DNA of 64,000 bases from Flavobacterium sp. KMS (GTDB taxonomy: Bacteria > Bacteroidota > Bacteroidia > Flavobacteriales > Flavobacteriaceae). Position numbers and translations under genes: made by a program. Shown here piece after piece: positions 9,998 through 17,863 of the stretch. The first letter of the stretch is position 1, and the number at the start of each line of letters is the position of its first letter. The notes beneath the pieces were generated by a model. It ran no database searches, had not been told where the DNA came from, and was given only the letters and a program-made list of their open reading frames with translations. The stretch spans positions 1-64,000 of the forward strand of contig NZ_JSYP01000019.1 in assembly GCF_000813005.1 (NCBI RefSeq), written 5' to 3'.

Positions 9998-10381
9998 TTA
10001 TGCGTGTTTTAAAATTGCTACAGCGTCTTTAGCATTAGATAATTCTGCATATTTTAAAGCTGTATACCCTTTTTCATCTTTAGCATCAACATTAGCTCCT
10101 TTTTCGATTAAAATTTTTAAAATTTCAACTTTATTGTAACGAGCTGCTGTCATTAACGGAGACATTCCATCTGCCGTTTCATTTACATTTGCACCGTATT
10201 CTATAAACTTTTTAACAGTTTCAATGTCACCTTTGCTTATAGCAACATTTAATGGTGTAGAATCGTAAGTTGAAACGATAATTTTGTCATTAGCAAATGA
10301 ATGCTGAACTGAATTTGAAGCTAAAGAAACATTAACAAAAGCTACTAAAGCTACTCCTAAATAAACGATTGACTTTTTCAT
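9998..10381 (-). CDS. Secreted ankyrin-repeat protein, third of a tandem set
   Basis: A 127-residue protein with an N-terminal signal peptide (MKKSIVYLGVALVAF..., cleavage near residue 22) followed by about three ankyrin repeats. The repeats show the TPLNVAISKGDIETVKKF, MSPLMTAARYNKVEILK and GYTALKYAE consensus. It belongs to a run of three paralogues with almost the same signal peptide. The likely site is the periplasm. In other bacteria periplasmic ankyrin proteins such as AnkB support peroxide defence; no catalase gene is seen here, so that role is only a possibility. Its leader carries GATT-type repeats (AATC on the coding strand). Confidence 0.85.
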   Translation of the reverse strand: MKKSIVYLGVALVAFVNVSLASNSVQHSFANDKIIVSTYDSTPLNVAISKGDIETVKKFIEYGANVNETADGMSPLMTAARYNKVEILKILIEKGANVDAKDEKGYTALKYAELSNAKDAVAILKHA

Positions 10382-10585
10382 GATGATTGATTTTTTGATT
10401 GATTGTGATTGATAATTAATTTTGATTGATGATTTTAAATGCTTTGTAATTCTTATACAAATATATATTTATTTTTGGTATTATGCTTTGCAAGGTACTT
10501 TGTTTTAACTAACAATTAACATTCTCTTAAAATTAGAACCTCAACTTTAAATTATTGTTGTTAAAAAGAACCTACTTATTATAAA
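10382..10585 (-). other. Long leader with GATT repeats upstream of the third ankyrin gene
   Basis: About 200 bases lie between the ECF-like promoter (10586-10611) and the ATG at 10381. The 50 bases nearest the start are built of GATT/GATTGATT units on the plus strand. The other two ankyrin genes have shorter versions of the same repeat directly before their start codons. No gene is seen. Confidence 0.5.
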
Positions 10586-10611
10586 GACGCATAAACAAAC
10601 TAAATGTTACA
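10586..10611 (-). promoter_or_regulatory. ECF-sigma-like promoter, ankyrin copy 3
   Basis: On the minus strand TGTAAC (10606-10611) is followed after 17 bases by GTC (10586-10588). The same TGTAACATTT, 17-base gap and (G/A)TC layout is found upstream of all three ankyrin genes. The form, a -35 with AAC and a -10 with GTC, is that of extracytoplasmic-function sigma promoters. Confidence 0.6.
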
Positions 10612-10739
10612 CAATTATTTAAAAAAAATAAATATCTATATATCAACACCTTAAAAACAAACAAATTAAAAAAAAGAATTTAAAGAAACCTGCTTCCTAA
10701 ACTCAGGCTTAAAGGTTTTACTTACTAAAACGTATAAGG

Positions 10740-11117
10740 CTAATATTGCTTTAAAAAGGCTACTGCATCTACTGCTTTAGATACTTCGGCAAATTTTAAA
10801 GCATTATATCCATTTTCGGCAGTGGTATAAGGATTAGCCCCTTTTTCAAGTAAAAGTTTAATAATTTCAACTTTATTATAACGAGCAGCAGTCATTAGCG
10901 GAGTTAATCCTCCCGATACTTTATTTACATTAGCTCCGTATTCTATAAGCCTTTTAACAGTTTCAATATCTCCTTTACAAATTGCAACATTTAAAGGACT
11001 AATATCATAATTGATATGTGTAGCACTTGTAAATATTTTGTAGTTAGAGCTTGAAGCTTGTACACCATTGGTTAAAGCTATTAAAGCTACTCCTAAATAA
11101 ACGATTGATTTTTTCAT
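10740..11117 (-). CDS. Secreted ankyrin-repeat protein, second of a tandem set
   Basis: A 125-residue paralogue of its neighbours, with a nearly identical signal peptide (MKKSIVYLGVALIAL) and the same three-repeat ankyrin core (SPLNVAICKGDIETVKRL, LTPLMTAARYNKVEIIK, GYNALKFAE). The segment between signal peptide and repeats (about 22-40) is the most divergent part. An ECF-like promoter lies 65 bases upstream, so each copy appears to be transcribed on its own. Confidence 0.85.
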   Translation of the reverse strand: MKKSIVYLGVALIALTNGVQASSSNYKIFTSATHINYDISPLNVAICKGDIETVKRLIEYGANVNKVSGGLTPLMTAARYNKVEIIKLLLEKGANPYTTAENGYNALKFAEVSKAVDAVAFLKQY

Positions 11118-11181
11118 GATGATTGATTTGATTGATGATTTTAGAATTCTTCCAAATTCTAAGATAAATACTAGTTATTAA

Positions 11182-11207
11182 GACATCCAAAAAATCTAAA
11201 TGTTACA
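11182..11207 (-). promoter_or_regulatory. ECF-sigma-like promoter, ankyrin copy 2
   Basis: On the minus strand TGTAAC (11202-11207), 17 bases and GTC (11182-11184). After the -10 box, the TTAATAACT sequence is shared with copy 1 of the set. Confidence 0.65.
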
Positions 11208-11280
11208 GAACTAAATAGTTTTTTTTGCATTTGTTTTTATTTTTAAATGAATCAATAAAAGCCTAAATCCTTTCTAAACA

Positions 11281-11312
11281 AAAAAGACCGCAAATTTAAA
11301 TTTGGGTCTTTT
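11281..11312 (-). terminator. Terminator of the first ankyrin gene
   Basis: A hairpin with AAAAGACC at one end and GGTCTTTT at the other. It lies 22 bases past the stop codon at 11334 and resembles the AGACCGCAAAT hairpin at 9925-9960. Confidence 0.75.
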
Positions 11313-11333
11313 ATAGTAGGATTCCAATAACAG

Positions 11334-11732
11334 TTATTTTTTTATGATAGTTTTTAAAAAAGCAGCAGCATCTTTTGCTTTAGAAACTTCTGCGTATTTT
11401 AAAGCTGTGTAGCCATTCTCATTTTCCGTATCAAGTTCAGCTCCTTTAGATACAAGAAATTTTATAATTTCAACTCGATTATAACGAGCTGCGGCCATTA
11501 ATGGAGACATTTTGTCTATTACTTTATTTACATCAGCACCATATTCAATGAATTTCTTCACAGTATCGATATCACCCTTACTAATAGCAACATTAAGAGG
11601 GCTTCTATCATATCCCTGAACGATATGTTTCTCATTACTGAATACTTTGATAGTTGAACTGGTGCTTGATGCTGACGCTAAATTTGCAAAAGCGACTAAA
11701 GCAACTCCTAAATAAACGATTGACTTTTTCAT
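11334..11732 (-). CDS. Secreted ankyrin-repeat protein, first of a tandem set
   Basis: A 132-residue protein with the shared signal peptide MKKSIVYLGVALVAF and three ankyrin repeats (SPLNVAISKGDIDTVKKF, MSPLMAAARYNRVEIIKF, GYTALKYAEVSKAKDAAAFL). It is the transcriptionally upstream member of the three tandem copies. The start codon is preceded by a run of AATC units. A periplasmic protein-binding role is inferred from signal peptide plus ankyrin fold. Confidence 0.85.
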   Translation of the reverse strand: MKKSIVYLGVALVAFANLASASSTSSTIKVFSNEKHIVQGYDRSPLNVAISKGDIDTVKKFIEYGADVNKVIDKMSPLMAAARYNRVEIIKFLVSKGAELDTENENGYTALKYAEVSKAKDAAAFLKTIIKK

Positions 11733-11753
11733 GATTGATTGATTGATTGATTA
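11733..11753 (-). repeat. GATT tetranucleotide repeat next to a start codon
   Basis: About five consecutive GATT units (plus strand) lie directly upstream of the first ankyrin start codon. Shorter or interrupted runs occupy the same place before the other two copies. Slippage here would change leader length rather than reading frame. Confidence 0.6.
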
Positions 11754-11787
11754 TTATTCTCTTCAGTTAAATATGCAGTTATTAAAT

Positions 11788-11813
11788 GATACACAAATAA
11801 GCAAAATGTTACA
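11788..11813 (-). promoter_or_regulatory. ECF-sigma-like promoter, ankyrin copy 1
   Basis: On the minus strand TGTAAC (11808-11813), 17 bases and ATC (11788-11790, against GTC in the other two). The downstream TTTAATAACT agrees with the copy at 11182. Confidence 0.6.
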
Positions 11814-11981
11814 CTACTTAGATAAATTGCATAAAAACTTATCTCATATATTAGTAAGACGACAAAAAGAGTCAAAAGGTTGCATTATATTTAAAAACAA
11901 ATAAAACTTACTGATTTTATTTTATAACCAATTAAAATTCAGAATACTAAAATTTATTTAACTTTACATTAAAAACTTAAA

Positions 11982-12296
11982 ATGCAATCATCAGCAACAA
12001 CAATCGAAGAATATTTAACATCACTTCCTGAAGAAAGAAAAGCCTCCTTTCTTAAACTTCGAGAAACTATACTTAATAATCTTCCTGAAGGTTTTACTGA
12101 AGAATTAAGCTACGGAATGATAGGTTAATATCCTAAATACAGCAAACAAAAATTGGACATGGGAAAAAGCTGCATTCGGTTTAAAAAAATGGATGACATC
12201 CCATTTGAACTAATAGCGGAACTGGTACAAAAAATGTCTGTAGAAGATTGGATTAATTGTTATGAATCAGAGTTTAAGTATAAACAATCAAAATAA
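11982..12296 (+). pseudogene. Decayed DUF1801 (YdhG-like) gene
   Basis: The frame opens at 11982 with a typical DUF1801 N-terminus (TIEEYLTSLPEERKASFLKL..., then ELSYGMIG). It hits TAA at 12126-12128. In the same frame the family's C-terminal part resumes at once (YPKYSKQKLDMGKSCIRFKK, then IPFELIAEL) and ends at 12294-12296. Intact members have roughly 40-50 residues between these parts, so an in-frame deletion and a stop codon have removed the middle. The residual peptide of 48 residues is unlikely to work. The DUF1801 function is unclear in general. Confidence 0.8.
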
Positions 12297-12321
12297 TTAT
12301 AAACCACTTAATTTTAAATTT

Positions 12322-12867
12322 ATGAAAGTTATAAAAAAAATTCTTCTCGCAATTTTAAGTATTGTAATACTAGCATTAATAGTCGCTCTATTTTTACCAA
12401 ATGAATATCATGTAGAAAGAGAAGTCACTATAAATAAACCAAAAGATAGTATCTTTAATTATGTAAAATATTTAAAAAATCAAGATAATTTTAGTGTTTG
12501 GGCCAAGTTAGATCCTGCAATGAAGAAAACTTTTACTGGAACCGATGGTACCGTTGGCGCAATAGCTGGTTGGGAAAGCAAGGATAAAAACGTAGGTAAA
12601 GGAGAACAAGAAATAAAAATTATTATTCCAGGTGAACGATTGGAATTTGAACTCCGTTTTAAAATTCCATTTGAATCTACCGATATGGCTTATATGACAA
12701 CTGAAGCCATTTCTCCAACACAAACTAAAGTGAAATGGGGATTTGATGGTAGATCTCCCTATCCTATGAATTTAATGTTAGCATTTATGAATATGGATCA
12801 AATGCTTGGAGAACAACTCGAAACTGGCCTTCAAAATTTAAAAGTAATTCAAGAAGGCAAACAGTAG
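12322..12867 (+). CDS. SRPBCC (START/Bet v1-like) family protein
   Basis: A 181-residue protein from the ATG at 12322 (MKVIKKILLAILSIV...). A longer frame to 12262 would run through the end of the DUF1801 pseudogene and is less likely. Residues about 4-24 form one membrane anchor. The rest is a polyketide-cyclase/SRPBCC fold, seen in the VEREVTINKPKDSIFNYV opening, the FSVWAKLDPAMKKTFTGTDG segment and the C-terminal helix GEQLETGLQNLK. The ligand is unknown. The DUF1801 relic upstream may once have been co-transcribed. Confidence 0.8.
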   Translation: MKVIKKILLAILSIVILALIVALFLPNEYHVEREVTINKPKDSIFNYVKYLKNQDNFSVWAKLDPAMKKTFTGTDGTVGAIAGWESKDKNVGKGEQEIKIIIPGERLEFELRFKIPFESTDMAYMTTEAISPTQTKVKWGFDGRSPYPMNLMLAFMNMDQMLGEQLETGLQNLKVIQEGKQ

Positions 12868-12870
12868 CGC

Positions 12871-12912
12871 AAAAAAGAACCCCGCAACTTAAAATTGCGG
12901 GGTTCTTTTTTA
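12871..12912. terminator. Bidirectional terminator between SRPBCC gene and purC
   Basis: AAAAAAGAACCCCGCAA pairs with TTGCGGGGTTCTTTTTT around a short loop. It is strong in both directions and serves two converging genes. Confidence 0.93.
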
Positions 12913-12943
12913 ATCTATTTTTAATCTATTTTAAAGTAAAATA

Positions 12944-13894
12944 TTATTTACTCAAATAAGCTATTACGTTTTTCTCAATACGTTCGTCAATATTATTAAT
13001 ATCGGCTTTAACGAATTTTTCTCCAAGAATGTTTTCATATAATTCGATATAACGCTCAGATACAGATTCGATATAAGCATCTGTCATATCAGGAATTTGT
13101 TGCCCTTCTTGTCCTTGAAACCCATTTTCTATTAACCAACGACGAACAAACTCTTTAGATAATTGTTTTTGTTCTTCGTCTTTATCTTGTCTTTCCTGAT
13201 ATCCTTCTGCATAAAAATAACGAGAAGAATCCGGAGTATGAATTTCGTCTATTAAAACAATTACACCATCTTTAGTTTTTCCAAACTCATATTTAGTATC
13301 TACTAAGATTAATCCACGACTTGCAGCAATCTCTGTTCCTCTCTGGAATAAAGCTCTCGTATATTTTTCTAAAACCAAATAATCTTCTTCAGAAACTATT
13401 CCTTTAGCCAAAATATCTTCGCGAGAAATATCTTCGTCATGCGATCCATTATCAGCTTTTGTAGTTGGTGTAATAATAGGCTCAGGAAATTTATCATTTT
13501 CCTTTAAACCTTCCGCCATTGTTACCCCACATATTTGTCTTTTTCCAGCAGCATATTCACGAGCAGCATGACCAGAAACATAACCACGAATAACCATTTC
13601 TACTTTAAATGGGTCACATAAATGACCTACAGCTACGTTTGGATCTGGTGTTGCAATTAACCAATTAGGAACAATATCTTGAGTAAGCTCCATAAATTTA
13701 GTCGCAATCTGGTTTAAGATTTGTCCCTTATAAGGAATCCCTTTTGGTAAAACTACATCAAAAGCCGAAAGCCTGTCTGTAGCAACCATAACCAAAAGTT
13801 CATCGTTGATATTATAAACTTCTCTAACTTTTCCGCGATAAACCGATTTCTGATTTGGAAAATTAAAATTAGTAGTTGTAATTGTATTGCTCAT
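12944..13894 (-). CDS. purC: Phosphoribosylaminoimidazole-succinocarboxamide synthase
   Basis: A 316-residue SAICAR synthetase. It joins aspartate to CAIR using ATP in step eight of purine synthesis, in the cytosol. Signature segments are YRGKVREVYNI (ATP site), TDRLSAFDVVLPKGIPYKG, VIRGYVSGHAAREY, GSHDEDISREDI and LVDTKYEFGKT followed by LIDEIHTPDSSRY. The length fits the longer form found in Bacteroidota rather than the short E. coli form of about 240 residues. It is a single gene with a recognisable promoter upstream. Confidence 0.97.
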   Translation of the reverse strand: MSNTITTTNFNFPNQKSVYRGKVREVYNINDELLVMVATDRLSAFDVVLPKGIPYKGQILNQIATKFMELTQDIVPNWLIATPDPNVAVGHLCDPFKVEMVIRGYVSGHAAREYAAGKRQICGVTMAEGLKENDKFPEPIITPTTKADNGSHDEDISREDILAKGIVSEEDYLVLEKYTRALFQRGTEIAASRGLILVDTKYEFGKTKDGVIVLIDEIHTPDSSRYFYAEGYQERQDKDEEQKQLSKEFVRRWLIENGFQGQEGQQIPDMTDAYIESVSERYIELYENILGEKFVKADINNIDERIEKNVIAYLSK

Positions 13895-13934
13895 TATTAT
13901 TTGTTGTGTTGTGTTGTTTCGTATTTTATGAATG

Positions 13935-13965
13935 CAAATTTAAAACTATTTAAAAGAGCAAGCAA
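13935..13965 (-). promoter_or_regulatory. Promoter of purC
   Basis: On the minus strand TTG (13963-13965), a gap of 20 bases and TAAATTTG (13935-13942) match the Bacteroidota promoter. The start codon is about 40 bases downstream. Confidence 0.55.
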
Positions 13966-13968
13966 GAA

Positions 13969-14013
13969 AGTATTCAGTTTTCAGTCACAGTTTACATACT
14001 GCAACTGAATACT
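13969..14013. repeat. CAGT-rich intergenic inverted repeat
   Basis: Arms AGTATTCAGTT (13969-13979) and AACTGAATACT (14003-14013) enclose further CAGT/ACTG units. Related CAGT-rich text occurs at about 18880-18990 and 27768-27800. It may act as a terminator for the S9 peptidase gene on the minus strand, though no good T run follows. Confidence 0.55.
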
Positions 14014-14045
14014 GGAACTGCGACTGAATAACTAGAACTCTAAAC

Positions 14046-16397
14046 TTACTTCTTCAAAAGTGTTGTATTAAATAAATTCAAGATTCTATCGTATTCATCA
14101 ATCCAAGAATAGGTTTCTTTAAATCCATGTGCTTCTACAGGAAATGACGATAGACTCCAATTCTTTTTACCTAACTCCATAAAACGTTGAGACATACGTA
14201 CAATATCTTTATATTCTACATTATCATCAACCATACCATGAAGCATCAATAAATTTCCTTTTAAGTTATCTGCAAAATAAATTGGCGAACTTTTTTTGTA
14301 AGCATCTGGATCAGTTTCAGGAAAATTAAGGATATTACCTGTATAACCATGATTGTAATGAGCCCAATCGGTAACAGATCGCAATGCAGCTCCCGAAGCA
14401 AATTCTCCCGGCGTTGTAAGCATTCCCATCAAAGTGATAAAACCTCCATAAGAACCACCATATATTCCAACTCTATTCGCGTCGATTCCGTAATTATCAA
14501 CTAGATATTTCTTTCCATCTATTTGATCAGACAAATCTTTTCCACCCATAAAACGGTATATTCCAGTTCTTACATCACGACCATAACCATCACTACCTCT
14601 ATAATCAATATCCAAAACTGTATAACCCAAATCCGTCAGCATATTATGAAACATATATTCTCTGTGGTAGTTGCTCCAGTAATTGTGTGCATTTTGTAAA
14701 TAACCTGCTCCATGAACAAATAATACAGCTGCTTTATTAGACTTCTCTGCTTTTGGAGTATACATTCTCGCATAAACAGTAGTGCCATCTTGTGCCTTAA
14801 ACGTAATTACTTCAGGTTCTCTCCAAGGGTATTTTTTAAACTCCTCAGTAGTCGAAGACGTTATTTGCTGTAATGTTGCATTCTTCTTATTCTCGGCAAT
14901 GTATAAATCCCAAGGCTTGTTTTTATAAGAATAACGTACTAATAATGTTTTTTCATCTGGAGATAAACTTACTTCATGTGCACCATCTTTGGTTAAAATC
15001 GGTTCAAGAACACCATTGGCAGCAGCCAGTTTATAGAAGTTTCTATTACCTGGATGAGTTGTGTTTGTCGTTAAATAAAAAGTCTTTTTATCTTTTGATA
15101 AACTCACATCTCTTACTTCCCAATTACCATTAGTAAGTTGTGTTTTCTTTTTAGCTTTTAAATTATAAGTATATAAGTGAGAATATCCTGTAACTTCTGA
15201 TTGAAAGTAAATAGTTTCATTATCTGAAAGGAATCCCAAAGTTCCCGAATCGAAAGCATAAGAAGGAATTCCAGGTCCACCAATCCAAGCTTCGTCATGC
15301 TGATGCTCTATTTCCTGAAAAGTTCCTTTGTCTAAATCAAGACTAATTAGCCATCTTTCTTTATTATCCTGACTTCTTATTTCGGCTATAGCCAATGAAC
15401 CACTGGCATTATAAACTGGCGCCTGAACAGTAATTAGCTTATCTGATTTTTCTTTGTTCTTAAGCTTTTCATACGAATCATAATATTTAGGAACGTCCTG
15501 AATATGACTTAAAGTAGAAAAATTGACAAAATAAACCGAATCTTTAGCAACTGAATAAATTCCGAATTTGGTCTTTACAAAATTATCTACCGAAACTTTT
15601 TCTTTCGTTTCTGGTGATTGATTATAACCATCGGCTGTTATAAAAACTTCCATTGTTTCTTTTTTAACATCCAATTTTTCAATTAAACTAAATGTTGCAA
15701 AATTTCCGTTGGGATTTACTTTAAGACTTTGTAATTCGTCTTTTTTCCCATAGTAATATCCTTTAGGAAAATCAGATTTAACGCTATTCTTTTTAGCTTT
15801 ATTCCATTCTTTCTTAGCTTCTTTGTCTCTAATAAATTGGAATAATTCTTTTTGTTGTGTTTTCAGAAAAGAATCTTTATTTGATTCCTTCTCAGCTTTG
15901 TCTCCGCTATTAAAATTTGAAATTTGTACAATCGTACCTTCCTTGGTATTGTACTTAAACAAATTATCATTTTGCTGAAAAAACAAAATTCCAGCTTCAA
16001 AGCCTACTTCTAAATTAGAAATCGGATTCGATTGCTGGAATATTTTTTTTGAAGTTTTATTATGTATAGAGTAAGAATATAAACCGCCATTATCGATGTA
16101 ATAAACTATATCGGATGTTCCATTTCTTTTAAAATCCAATTGCGAAAAAGCTGCTTCTTTTGGCTGGGCCAATACAGGTTTGGCCATTCCTTTCTCCCAG
16201 AAATAAGTACTTAAACCTAAATCATTATTTGGATTCCAGTCGAAGTAAATCTTTTTTCCATCCAAGCTCCAATGCTGATTAGTCGGTTGGACACCTGTAA
16301 AAGAATCCCCTTTCATGATTTCTTCAAGCTTCAGGCTTTGACTTTTCCCAGATATTGAAAAAGCTAAGAAAGCAAGTACAAAGATATTTTTAGTCAT
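14046..16397 (-). CDS. S9 family peptidase (dipeptidyl peptidase IV/prolyl oligopeptidase type)
   Basis: A 783-residue exported serine peptidase. The signal peptide covers about 1-20. An N-terminal beta-propeller of WD40/TolB-like repeats covers about 30-520. The alpha/beta hydrolase domain follows (about 530-783), with the nucleophile Ser649 in GGSYGGF, Asp725 in MVDDN and His757 in EAHGF. The spacing matches DPP IV-like enzymes. It should trim peptides in the periplasm or at the outer membrane. It is monocistronic. Confidence 0.92.
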   Translation of the reverse strand: MTKNIFVLAFLAFSISGKSQSLKLEEIMKGDSFTGVQPTNQHWSLDGKKIYFDWNPNNDLGLSTYFWEKGMAKPVLAQPKEAAFSQLDFKRNGTSDIVYYIDNGGLYSYSIHNKTSKKIFQQSNPISNLEVGFEAGILFFQQNDNLFKYNTKEGTIVQISNFNSGDKAEKESNKDSFLKTQQKELFQFIRDKEAKKEWNKAKKNSVKSDFPKGYYYGKKDELQSLKVNPNGNFATFSLIEKLDVKKETMEVFITADGYNQSPETKEKVSVDNFVKTKFGIYSVAKDSVYFVNFSTLSHIQDVPKYYDSYEKLKNKEKSDKLITVQAPVYNASGSLAIAEIRSQDNKERWLISLDLDKGTFQEIEHQHDEAWIGGPGIPSYAFDSGTLGFLSDNETIYFQSEVTGYSHLYTYNLKAKKKTQLTNGNWEVRDVSLSKDKKTFYLTTNTTHPGNRNFYKLAAANGVLEPILTKDGAHEVSLSPDEKTLLVRYSYKNKPWDLYIAENKKNATLQQITSSTTEEFKKYPWREPEVITFKAQDGTTVYARMYTPKAEKSNKAAVLFVHGAGYLQNAHNYWSNYHREYMFHNMLTDLGYTVLDIDYRGSDGYGRDVRTGIYRFMGGKDLSDQIDGKKYLVDNYGIDANRVGIYGGSYGGFITLMGMLTTPGEFASGAALRSVTDWAHYNHGYTGNILNFPETDPDAYKKSSPIYFADNLKGNLLMLHGMVDDNVEYKDIVRMSQRFMELGKKNWSLSSFPVEAHGFKETYSWIDEYDRILNLFNTTLLKK

Positions 16398-16782
16398 TTT
16401 TATGTTATTTGATTAACACAAAAATACACTTTGAAAGCAATTAAAAAAATCTTTCTAATTTGTAATAAAAAAATTAACCGCAAAGGTCGCAAAGAGTTAC
16501 GCAAAGGTTAGAAATCCTTTTAATCTTGATAATCTGTGGCTAAAAAATAACCGCAAAGGGCGGCAAAGAGTTACGCAGAGGTCGCAATGATTAAAAATCC
16601 GTCCCGACGCTTCGGGATCATGTTTTCGCTTTAGCAAATCCGTCTCATCCGCGTTCCATTACAGACAATCTTAACGAGCTACTCGCGGAGATTCTTCCTG
16701 CGTCAGAAAGACAATATTGCGGATAAAACTTAGACTATTAACCGTAAAGCAGACAAAAATGGGTTTCCTCTATATTTATATT
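16398..16782. repeat. Gene-free stretch with dispersed CGCAAAG repeats
   Basis: There are two copies of AACCGCAAAGG(T)CG(G)CAAAGAGTTACGCA (near 16478 and 16549), each followed by short repeat text. A CCCGACGCTTCGGGA hairpin lies at about 16603-16618. The same word family occurs at about 550-575, 20625-20655, 24570-24610 and 27850-27870. No gene is seen. Confidence 0.65.
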
Positions 16783-17616
16783 TTAAATCGTAACCGAAAC
16801 TTTACCCAAAACATTCTCAGTTAAATATTTTGCTACACCATCTTCTCTATTTGTTTCAATAACTTCAATATGTGGTAACTCATTTTTTAAATTCTGAGGG
16901 GCATTACCCATAATCAAAGCTTTTCCTGTAGAAGACAACATTTTTAAATCGTTAAAACCGTCACCAAAAGAAATAGCCTCATCAAAAGTAGCATTCTCTA
17001 ATTCTAGAACTTTTGCAATTGCTACACTTTTATCTACAGATTTATCCATAAACTCAAGACAGTTTGGTAAACTAAAAGCATGATGCAAAACATCTGAGTT
17101 CTTACTTAAAATAACATCTTTTAATGCAACCAATTTTTCATGGTTATCATGTGTGAAAAATATTTTTATGGCTTTATAATCTTCTAATGTGGAGTAATCA
17201 ACTAATTCTGGGTGATAAACTAAATCAGCCTGAAAAGCATTCAGTTTTTCGCTCATTCTATTAGTAAGCCAAACGTTTTCTTTAAATAAAACTGTTGTAA
17301 TTTCTGGGTCAATATCTACGTTTAAAGCTGATTTTACAACATCGCTTGCAATATCAAAAGCGAAAAGTTCTTTCTTTTCTGGTGAGTGTATACGTGCTCC
17401 ATTAGAACTTACCAGATAAACAGGGATTCCTAAGCTATCAATAATTCCCATTGCATCAAGATGATGACGTCCTGTAGCAACTATAATAAGATATTTTTGG
17501 TTGTAAAGTTCTTGAAAAACTGATTTTGTATAAGGAGAAATCTTGTGATCTGGATTAAGTAATGTACCATCTAAATCGGTAATGATTACTTTTATTTTTT
17601 TAGATTCTGAATTCAT
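16783..17616 (-). CDS. HAD superfamily (Cof-type) phosphatase
   Basis: A 277-residue protein using the ATG at 17616 (MNSESKKIKV). The frame stays open to 17673, but the family starts just before the first motif. Motif I is TDLDGTLLNPDHKIS, motif II TGRH, and motif IV is GDGFNDLKML, all intact. The C2B-type cap lies between about 85 and 190. Such enzymes remove phosphate from sugar phosphates or cofactors (YbjI, YidA and Cof relatives); the substrate cannot be told from sequence. It is a minus-strand single gene. Confidence 0.88.
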   Translation of the reverse strand: MNSESKKIKVIITDLDGTLLNPDHKISPYTKSVFQELYNQKYLIIVATGRHHLDAMGIIDSLGIPVYLVSSNGARIHSPEKKELFAFDIASDVVKSALNVDIDPEITTVLFKENVWLTNRMSEKLNAFQADLVYHPELVDYSTLEDYKAIKIFFTHDNHEKLVALKDVILSKNSDVLHHAFSLPNCLEFMDKSVDKSVAIAKVLELENATFDEAISFGDGFNDLKMLSSTGKALIMGNAPQNLKNELPHIEVIETNREDGVAKYLTENVLGKVSVTI

Positions 17617-17753
17617 ATTGAGTATCAAATATTTATTAATTACAAATTTATCGCTTTGTAAAATGGGAAGCAAAGAAAACCGATAAATACGGAAGAAATA
17701 AGTTAAACTTTACTATTTCCTTAACATAAATTAACTAAGTCATTCAAAAAAAA

Positions 17754-17799
17754 ATATTCGTTTTATGCATTTCTATAAAGAGATGTATAAAACGAATAT
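17754..17799 (-). terminator. Rho-independent terminator of phoH
   Basis: Arms ATATTCGTTTTAT and ATAAAACGAATAT (13 pairs), plus further pairing inside, are followed on the minus strand by eight T. It lies 65 bases beyond the phoH stop codon and upstream of the HAD gene. Confidence 0.88.
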
Positions 17800-17863
17800 C
17801 ATTAAATATCAAAACACATTTTACGATTTACATTTGACATTTTTCAAGAACCATTCCATGGGA

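Noticed and set aside
12262..12321. Use of the earlier ATG for the SRPBCC protein
   Set aside because: The added 20 residues come from the end of the DUF1801 relic read in another frame. The ATG at 12322 gives a normal membrane-anchored start.
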